Positions 55,939 through 64,000 of a stretch of DNA of 64,000 nucleotides are shown here, piece by piece. Position 1 is the stretch's first letter, and each line of letters starts with the position of its first letter. The notes below the pieces were generated by a model. It ran no database searches. It saw only the letters and a list, made by a program, of their open reading frames with translations, and was not told where the DNA came from. The stretch is from Cephalotus follicularis (lineage: Eukaryota > Streptophyta > Magnoliopsida > Oxalidales > Cephalotaceae). The position numbers and the translations under genes were made by a program. The stretch spans positions 968,428-1,032,427 of the forward strand of contig BDDD01000078.1 in assembly GCA_001972305.1 (NCBI GenBank), read 5' to 3'.

Positions 55939-58705
55939 TTCTACCCTCCTTATAAAAATTTTGTCCTCAAAATTTGTTACACATCAGACTAAAAAAAGTG
56001 AGGGTATTCCTTTCTCATTGTTTCTTCCAATTCCCAGGTAGCTTCTTCAACTCCATGATTTCTCCATGACACTTTTACTAAGGGAATTGTCTTGGTACTT
56101 AGAATTTGCTCTTTATGATCCAGAATTTCCATTGGTTGTTCATCGTATGACAAGTCTTCATGTACTTGAATCGGTTCAGCTATTAGAACATGAGATGGGT
56201 TAGCCATATACTTTCGGAGTAGCGATACATGGAACACATTGTGAATGTGAGATAGACTTGGTGGCAAAGCAAGCCTATACGTAACTTCTCCTATCCTTTT
56301 AAAAATCTCAAGTGGACCAATGTATCGAGGACTAAGCTTTCCCTTCTTGCCAAACTGTATCACTCCTTTCAATGGTGATACCTTGAGAAAAACATGTTCT
56401 CCCACTTCAAAATATAGCTCTCTCTGTCTTTTATCTACATAGCTCTTCTGTCTACTTTGGGCTGTTAAGAGGCGTTTCCGAATCAGTTTCACTTTCTCGG
56501 TAGTTATTTGTACCATTTCTGGTCCCAAGAACTTCTGTTCTCCTACCTCTTCCCAACAAATAGGCGTTCAACACCTTCGTCCGTAAAGTGCTTCAAAAGG
56601 TGCCATCTGTATGCTAGCTTGGAAGCTGTTGTCGTAAGCAAACTCAATCAGAGTGATAAGCTGTTCCTAGTTTCCTTTGAAATCTATAATACAAGCACGT
56701 AACATGTCTTCTAATGTTTGAATGGTTCATCTCGATTGCCATCTGTCTGCGGGTGGTACGTTGTACTAAAGTTTAATCTTGTACCCAAAGCATTATGTAA
56801 ACTCTTCCAAAAGCGTGACGTGAAGCGGGGGTCTCGATCAGAAATGATCGACACTGGTACACCATGTAATCTGATGATCTCTTGTTCATATACCCTTGCC
56901 AATTGACTCAATGAATGACTGTCTTTGATCGGTAGAAAATGATCTGACTTTGTTAAATGATCCACAACTACCCATATTGCATTATTCCCTTTTGCTGACC
57001 TTGGATATCCAGTTACAAAGTCCATGCTGATATGCTCCCACTTCCATTCAGGTATGGGAAGCGACTGTAGAGTTCCTTTTGGCACTTGATGCTCAGCTTT
57101 CACTTGTTGACATACAAGACATCTTGACACAAAGTTCGCAATTTCTCTTTTCATATTTTTCCACCAATATAGATCTCACATATCCCTATACATCTCTGTA
57201 CTTCCATGATGGACTGAGAAATTTGAACTATGGCTTCCGTCATTAGTTCCTTTTTCAATTCTGCCTTATATGGAATGCATAATCTTGTATCAAATCTCTA
57301 TAAGCCATCGACTCCCATGTTAAAACGTGATACTTTTCCATTCCGCACTTGGTCCACTATCTCCTTAAGTTCCAAATCCTCAAGCTGACATTGTTTTATT
57401 CTTTCCACTACAGAAGGTTGAGCTATGACTTGAGATAAGGAAGCTCCTTCAACTGGTCTTTTCACTTCCAATTTGATCCTTTGGAAATCTCTTATTAATT
57501 CATTCTACGAGGTGATAATCTTTTCCAAGTTCCCCATGCTCTTCCGACTCAGGGCGTCTGCCACGACATTGGACTTTCCTGGATGGTACTGAATAGTACA
57601 ATCGTGATCCTTGATAAGCTCTAACCATCTTCTTTGACTCATGTTTAACTCCTTTTGGGTGAAAATATACTTGAGGCTTTTGTGGTCGGTGAAGATTTCA
57701 CACTTCTCTCCATAAAGATAGTGCCTCCAAATCTTCAACGCAAAAATAATTGCATCCAATTCTAGCTCATGGGTAGGTTAGTTTGCTCATGTGCTTTAAA
57801 CTGTCTGGAAGCATAGGCGATCACTTTTCCTTGTTGCATCAGCACGCAACCCAACACTTTGTGAGATGCATCACTGTACACCACAAAACTTTCTGATTCC
57901 GTTGGCAAGGCTAATATTGGAGCATTCATTAATCTTTTCTTAAATTCCAACAAACTCTTCCCGCATTGGTCGGACCACTCGAACATTACATTTTTATGTG
58001 TCAACCTCGTCAGTGGGTTCGCAATGCGAGAGAAATTTTTAACAAACCTTCGATAATAGCCTGCTAGCCCCAGAAAACACCGTATCTCAGCTACTGAGGT
58101 AGGTCTCTGCCATTCACTTATTGCCTCTGTTTTGGCGGGATCTACCGATATACCTTCTCTTGTGATCATGTGTCCTAGAGAGGATACCTCCTCCATCAAA
58201 AACTGACATTTGCTGAACTTAGTGTAGGGTCGTTCCTTCTGCAGTGTTTGAAACACACATGATAAATGCATCTCATGTTCCTCTCGACCCTTCAAGTATA
58301 CTAGTATGTCATCGATGAAAACTATCACGAACTGATCCAAATATTCACTGAATACTTTGTTCATCAAACTCATAAATACTGTTGGAGCGTTCGTCAATCC
58401 AAATGACATTACCAAAAACTCATAGTGTCCATATCTTTTCTGAAATGCAGTTTTCTGTATATCATCTTTCTTGACCTTCACTTTATGGTAGCTCGATCGA
58501 AGATCAATCTTTGAGAAGTATCGAGCGTTCTTGAGCTAGTCAAACAAGTCGTCAATCAGTGGTAGTGGGTATTTGTTTTTAATGGTGACTTGATTCAGCT
58601 CTCGGTAGTCTATGCAGAGTCTCATTGTCTCGTCCTTCCTTTTCACAAACAATACCGGTGCACCCCAAGGTGATACACTCAGTCGGATAAACCCTTTATC
58701 CAAAA
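55939..58705 (-). mobile_element. Gypsy element K (pol part)
   Basis: A second copy of the I family represented by pol only. Minus-strand order: RT (about 57990-58705), RNase H (about 57505-57900), integrase (about 56100-57160: [34 protein letters not shown]), chromodomain-like end (55989-56130) and polypurine tract (55939-55955). It stops at 58705 against copia J. A fossil with several breaks. Confidence 0.85.
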
Positions 58706-60333
58706 GTGTGCTAGCCATGCATTTACAGACTGCAACATCCCTACATCATTCCCAATGAGTAGGATGTCATCTACGTATAGCATTAAGAAAGTGATATTAG
58801 GCCCATCTTGCTTTCGATAAACCCAAGGCTCATTTGCATTTATAATGAAGTGAAAAGATTTGACCGCCTCATCAAAACGTAGATTCCAGTCTCAAGATGC
58901 TTGCCTTAGTCCATAAATGGACTACTCGAGCTTGCACACCTTGTGTGGATGCTCGGTGGATGTAAACCCCTTGAGTTGGGACATATAGATGTCCTTTTCA
59001 AGATGCCCATTTAAAATTATCGTCTTGACATCCATTTTCCATATCCCATAATCATAATGAGCGGCAATAGGATGCAGAATCCGAATAGATTTTAGCACGG
59101 CGACAGGTGAGAATGTCTCAGTATAGTCGACACCATGTTGATGTCTATACCATATTTCCACTAATAGAGCTTTATATGCCTCGAGTTTTCCATCTGCGTT
59201 CATCTTTTTCTTGAAGATCCATTTGCAGCCAATAGGCACTCTGCCTTCAGGTGCTTGAACCAAATTCCAAACCTGGTTGGAGTACATGGAATCCATTTCA
59301 GATTTCATGGCTCCAAGACATGTCTAAAATTCAGTGCCTTGCACTGCCTCTTGATAGCTGGTAGGGTCGCCATCCTCAACGATGTTGATTTAATCAGCAC
59401 CATCAACGAGGAAACCATTGCCTGACTGAGATCCAATCTCAGTTTGAGGTCTAACCTCACTTGTGTCTATTGAAGGTCCAACCCCCAACTCCTCCATTTC
59501 CTGCATGGTCTCTACCTGTGGCAACTCCTTAGTTCCACATGGCTCCCATTGTTTTCTTCAATTAGGTATTCCTTCACTAGGAACATAGTATTTCACGAAA
59601 CAAATATTCTTTGTTCACTAGGGTGGTAGAAGTAGTATCCTTTAGTTTCTTTAGGATACCCCACAAACCTGCAACAGTCCGACCGCGCTTCCAACTTATC
59701 CATTTCAAGCCTCTTGACATAAGCCAGACAACCCCAAGCCTTTTGATGACTCGGGCTATGTTTCCTCCCTGACCATAGCTCGTATGGAGTGGAGGGCATA
59801 GATTTCGAAGCAATTCGATTAACGATATATGCAGCAGTATCTAGGGCATATCCCCATAGATAGGTGGAAAGGTCAGTCAAAGACACCATGGACCGAACCA
59901 TGTCCAACAAGGTTCGATTCATCCTTTCGGGCATACCATTATGCTGTGGTGTTCCAGGAGGTGTCCACTGAGAAAGAATTCCGTTATCTCTAAGATAATC
60001 TAGGAATTTAGTTGACAGGTATTCGCCACCTGCGTTCGACCGAAGTATTTTAATTGGCATACCAGTCTGCTTTCTTACTTCAAATCCAAACTCCTTAAAT
60101 TTTTCAAAGGATTCTGACTTGTGTCTCATCAGATACACATAACCAAACCAGGATAAATCATCAGTAAAGGTTATGAAGTAGATATAACCCTCTCGTGCAC
60201 TGACCGACATAGAACCACATACGTCGGTATGGACTAATCCCAGCAAGCCCACTGCCCTTTCTCCTTCCCCGGAGAAGGGAGATTTGGTCATCTTTCCGAA
60301 TAAGCAGGATTCGCATGTTGGATAGAACTCCAA
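58706..60333 (-). pseudogene. Copia J RT and integrase
   Basis: The RT N-terminal half carries WNLVQAPEGRVPIGCKWIFK and HGVDYTETFSPVAVLKSIRI. The integrase core carries RSNAGGEYLSTKFLDYLR, WTPPGTPQHNGMPERMNRTL and TPYELWSGRKHSP. The region aligns with A (8821-9433) and C (26490-27158). It is a fossil with several breaks. Confidence 0.85.
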
Positions 60334-60404
60334 GTCTCGGATATCTAAAATATCATCCTTAACGAATTGTGTAAGCCTAGCATCAGTAAATGTCCAAGTC
60401 TACC

Positions 60405-61787
60405 TTACCAAGTATAGGTTTTATTCAACTCAGTTTCTCTATGTCTTTTCTTTTTACTTTGCCTAATGGATAAGATTTTAGAATGTTCATTATTCAAGAC
60501 AAATAATCCATTGTCGATAAAACCATTACCAACACAAACACTGTTAGAATATACAAAAATTTGAATGCATGGGAATATGAGCTTTAAGCTCAAATTACAT
60601 AAGTATGATACAGTTACTATATTTCTTACAATGCTCGGTACAAAATAGCATGGATCAAGAGTTAATACAAAACCATTACAAAAAGTAATGTAAAAAATCC
60701 CGAAAGCTTCAGCAATGATCCTGTTTCCATCCCCAAGCCATAGATCCAAGTCTCCAGCTCCAAGCTGTGTAACTTTTCTTAACCTCTGTAATGAATTGCA
60801 AAGATTAGTTCCACATCTATTATCCAATACCTATGTAGAACTGTTATTCAAAGTTAGATTCAGTTCAATCATGAACACACCTGATGAACTCGCACCATGC
60901 GGTGTATCAATATAGACTGTAGCACAAGTAATCCGACAATCCATCTTCGAGTGTCCAGACTTTCCACATTGAAAGCAGGCACACTCAGGCGTGAACTGCT
61001 TCATTCAATTCTTTGCAATACTCCCCGTAGCTCCAAGCTTGCCCTTCTTCTTCTTGTTCTTCTTCTTACCCTTGCCTTTTATGTTGACAAGCCTAGGTCT
61101 GCCTTTCCCTTTAGAGGAAGACGAGGCATTGCCCTTTCCTTGGGCAGCCCTAGAAGAAGGAAGAAGTAAGGCGGGGGACTTTGACTTCCCATAGTCAAAA
61201 TCTGCCTCTACCATCCTCAACATAGATATTCACTCAGTAAGAGTCTTTTCTATCTTGTTCATGTGAAAATTCACCAAGAACTGCGATAATGACTTAGGAA
61301 GGGACGTAAGAATTAGATCTACATAATGATCATGGTCCATGACAAACCCTAACTAAGCTAGTTGCTCAATCATGTCTATCATCTTCAAACCATTATCATG
61401 GACTGAATCTCCCTCTGGCATCTACGCTTTGAAGAGCCTGCACGAGAGATTGAACCTCTGAGTCCTAGACTCAGCCCCATACATCTCTTGAAGACAGAGT
61501 AGTATAGCGGATAAGATCTCTATCTTCTCAAGATGGCATTGTAGCTCTGGTTTCATCCCTAGAAGGGCTAGACACCGAGCTTGCTCGTCGTCCTCCAGCC
61601 ACTTGGCCAGACGGTCTGACTCCTCAGGGGTAGGGTCATCACATAGTGATGGAGGCCCCCCAGTCATCACATATGCCATTTTATTGGCCGTTAGGATGAT
61701 TTTGAGGTTACGATGCCAATCAGGAAAATTGGGGCCCTCTAATTTGTTGGTTTCCATAATACGGGAAATAGCATATTGAAAAGCCAT
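60405..61787 (-). pseudogene. Copia J gag and protease
   Basis: Gag starts at 61787 (MAFQYAISRIMETNKLEGPN). A lysine-rich segment (GKGKKKNKKKKGKLG) near 61050 precedes a zinc-knuckle region, CFQCGKSGHSKMDC, near 60950-60985. Protease follows, with MDNRCGTNLCNS near 60810 and the flap-like WLGDGNRI. An acceptor-like TTCCTTATCTAG lies just upstream of the start on the minus strand. It is a fossil with several breaks. Confidence 0.82.
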
Positions 61788-63951
61788 TTTCTAGGAATCT
61801 AGATAAGGAAACAAAAAGTAGAGTCAGCATTTATTCCAATTTTAATATATGACAACCATAACACTTGGTCTTTAGTACTTACGGTTCCTCCCACTATTCT
61901 AATCGTATTCCATACCCCCATATGGAAATAGAAAATTCCACCTTCCTAGTGGGGATTGGAATTCATCACAATCATATTATGGCCACATGTGCACTTGTCC
62001 AACCATAATATATCCAATTGGTAGGCTATCTTGCCAATTTACATTCAATGCAAGATCCAATCATAAAAGTCAGCCTCTCGATTCAATATGGCCTTAGCTT
62101 TGGTATAACAAACCATTAGAATCAAGATAAGTCAAACACCCACAAGCTACATCGGAATGCACTAGTTTTAACACTCACATGTACACGTGTCCAAGTGCTA
62201 AAACATTGCCACCCTCTGCAGTGTCTAACACCAACGTCGACATAGCATTCCATAGGCTACTAGCCTCAGCTTTGGCAGAACAAACCAATAACCAATGTAC
62301 GCCACTCAACGAACACTGTAGAAGGCCACGAGGAACCACTCCATGGGTCCCAATGTTAATAGTTATTATTGAGTTGAGGGAATTTGAAGTCTCACATTTT
62401 AATTACCAAGCCTTTAATTAATTCATTGGTTTCATTACCCAATTCCAATTAATTACAACTTTGCATGCATGACGTGTATTTGGGCTATCCATCTTATGCA
62501 CCTTGGATTTATTTCTGAAATAAATCAAATTGAATGGCTAAGGACCTCACTATAAGTAATGACTTGAGCCTAAAGTCATTACTTGGTCTTCCTAGGTGCA
62601 ATGATTAAATATATCCATTACATATAGCACCATGCATCCATGGTCTTCAATGGTCTTGTACTTCTCTTCTCCATCCTTCCCTGCAAGGTCTTCTTTACAA
62701 ATGCAACTTACATTATAAATGATATTACATATAAATTATTAAAGAAGAGAATACATATTAAAGATGAGAAGAGATCATATTCTAAAGAGGATTCAGAAGA
62801 GAAAACTAAGATGGTGCACGTAGGCACCTTATTACAGACCATTAATGAATAACAGATAAATCATCCACAAAAGAAAACCAAACTAGGGCTTGTCCGTATA
62901 GGCCATCCATCGTGCATAAGAGAAGCAAAGTATATATCTAATATAACTTTAAAACACTACACAAATGCCTCCCACAATAACCAATTACAAAATTTAATAT
63001 CAGAGGTTGTTTATGGGTTTAACTCCCACTAAATCAAACAATGATCAATTATCCTCTAAGTGCCTTAGGCCAAAAATTCCAAACTTTTAGAAATCGTGTC
63101 TTTCTCTATCTAAGCGTCAACTGTTTGTCTAAAGTGTCGCCGGTTACACATTAAGCGTCGACAGCTCATTTCAAACCATCAGCGCTTCGTGCAACCTCTC
63201 GCGCTTTAAGGTAACCGCCGAAGCTGTAGCGCTTAAGTGTTGACAGTTTACATAAAACCGTCAGCGTTCCATGCTTCCACCAGCGCTTAACCTTTGAGCT
63301 TAGGCTAACTGTTGATGCTTTAATCAAAAGCGTTGGCTGTGAGGCTGCTGTAGGATGGCACTATGACAAAAAATTGCAGCTTTCCCAATGTTTGTACTTA
63401 GGCATTCAAAAATTATGCACTTTGCAAAACTTTGGCAATCCTCATATTGCACTATGCAGGTTCTAAACCAAATGGACTACGCAATTCACACATTCTTCAA
63501 CCATTGCCCATAAACTAGAAACCAAACGCATATCAAAGGATTACATGCAAGAGTATCATGAAGCAAGACAATGTTGCATTAATGCTCCCACTGTCTCAAG
63601 CCACAAGACACTGCCCTGCACATATTAAGTGCAGAAAAATCTGCACAATCCAAGTTATGCAGAAACAATTTCATATGTCTATGAACCTAGTCAAACGAAC
63701 TCCAAATTGCATTGCATCTTTTGGGAACAACTTGTAATGCAATCCTATACATGTTAAAATTAACATCCAATGCCAATTCAAATAGGACAGCAATGCAAAT
63801 CAGTTTTGAATTAAATCCAATTTGACTCAAAACCGTTACAAACACACCAAGGCACTATAGGATGAGTTTCACCACAAAACACAAACGTCTAATTAAACTT
63901 CTAATTAGTCATCATCCTAGGCATATTAATTCAATTAAGATTGATGTAGTT
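61788..63951 (-). other. Leader of copia J with word array
   Basis: A noncoding leader of about 2.2 kb, aligned in part with C's leader. A word array at 63105-63335 (AAGCGTCAACTG, AGTGTCGCCGG, AGCGTCGACAGC, ACCATCAGCGCTT) has gaps of 21, 21, 21, 20 and 19 bp. No gene is seen. Confidence 0.72.
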
Positions 63952-63965
63952 GGCTCTGATATCAA
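63952..63965 (-). other. Primer-binding site of copia J
   Basis: The minus strand reads TTGATATCAGAGCC directly after the LTR end (CA at 63966-63967). It is close to the Met-tRNA complement and to C's site. Confidence 0.78.
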
Positions 63966-64000
63966 TGTTGGGAATCGATAATCATCCCGGGTGTCAAAAT
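63966..64000 (-). repeat. End of copia J 5' LTR (continues past window)
   Basis: The last 35 bp of the 5' LTR end ...TTCCCAACA on the minus strand. The remainder lies outside the window. Confidence 0.65.

Larger units (their letters stand above)
58706..64000 (-). mobile_element. Copia D/J, 5' part (RT, IN, PR, gag, leader, LTR end)
   Basis: A minus-strand copia fossil. Its parts are RT (about 58706-59400), integrase (about 59590-60333), protease (about 60405-60827), gag (about 60900-61787), a 2.2 kb leader (61788-63951), a primer site (63952-63965) and the last 35 bp of the 5' LTR (63966 to the window end). Its left border meets gypsy K inside RT, and the matching 3' remainder is probably 32003-33199. 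It is related to A and C, with several breaks. Confidence 0.85.

Noticed and set aside
1-64000. Host protein-coding gene or resistance-type gene
   Set aside because: Every recognisable domain is gag, protease, integrase, reverse transcriptase or RNase H. The remaining stretches are LTRs, leaders or locus L.

Overview
This window is plant nuclear DNA made almost entirely of nested LTR retrotransposons. I find no host gene, rRNA, tRNA gene, organellar gene or CRISPR array. Both Ty1/copia and Ty3/gypsy families are present. Primer-binding sites match plant initiator-Met tRNA (TGGTATCAGAGC). SIRE/Maximus-type and chromovirus-like elements point to a flowering plant, probably a dicot with a repeat-rich genome; I cannot name the species. 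Nearly all elements are fossils with several breaks each. The one long undisturbed reading frame of recognisable origin is a 554-residue gag in element F.

Layout, left to right. (1) 1-9433: copia element A (minus strand), opened by copia element B of SIRE type (1022-7672, minus, two LTRs). (2) 9434-10251 and 24896-about 26490: the two halves of an unidentified LTR-like locus 'L', split by gypsy element E (10252-24890, plus, two 2.6 kb LTRs). E carries a 433 bp solo LTR inside its gag region (14112-14544, duplication AGCTA). Its 3' LTR carries F (20395-24529, duplication GATAT), a gag-only SIRE-type element. (3) About 26490-32002: copia element C (minus), with one 2.1 kb LTR, leader, gag, protease and part of integrase. 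(4) 32003-33199 and 58706-64000: two parts of what looks like one copia element, D/J (minus), separated by a gypsy nest of about 25.5 kb. (5) 33200-33249 and 46337-58705: gypsy elements I and K (minus), arranged pol-LTR-gag-pol-LTR and sharing the middle LTR. (6) 33250-46336: gypsy element G (plus) inside I's 3' LTR, with duplication ATCGG on both sides. Inside G sits H (40397-46177), a gag-only gypsy element.

The most unusual signal is not a gene. Every family here, copia and gypsy alike, carries clusters of a short near-palindromic word built on a GTCGAC-like centre, with different arms in different families (AAGCGTCGACGCTT, GACGTCGACGTC, CAGTCGACTG, GCGTTGACG). The words are spaced about 21 bp apart (roughly 19-23). 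In most LTRs the array lies just upstream of the TATA box, and in the copia C and D/J elements it lies in the leader. This looks like enhancer-type arrays acquired or kept independently in many families, though small-RNA or chromatin roles are possible. Two further shared designs occur in the gypsy LTRs: a splice donor in the LTR paired with an acceptor just before gag, and small hairpin repeats plus a conserved block near the LTR end.
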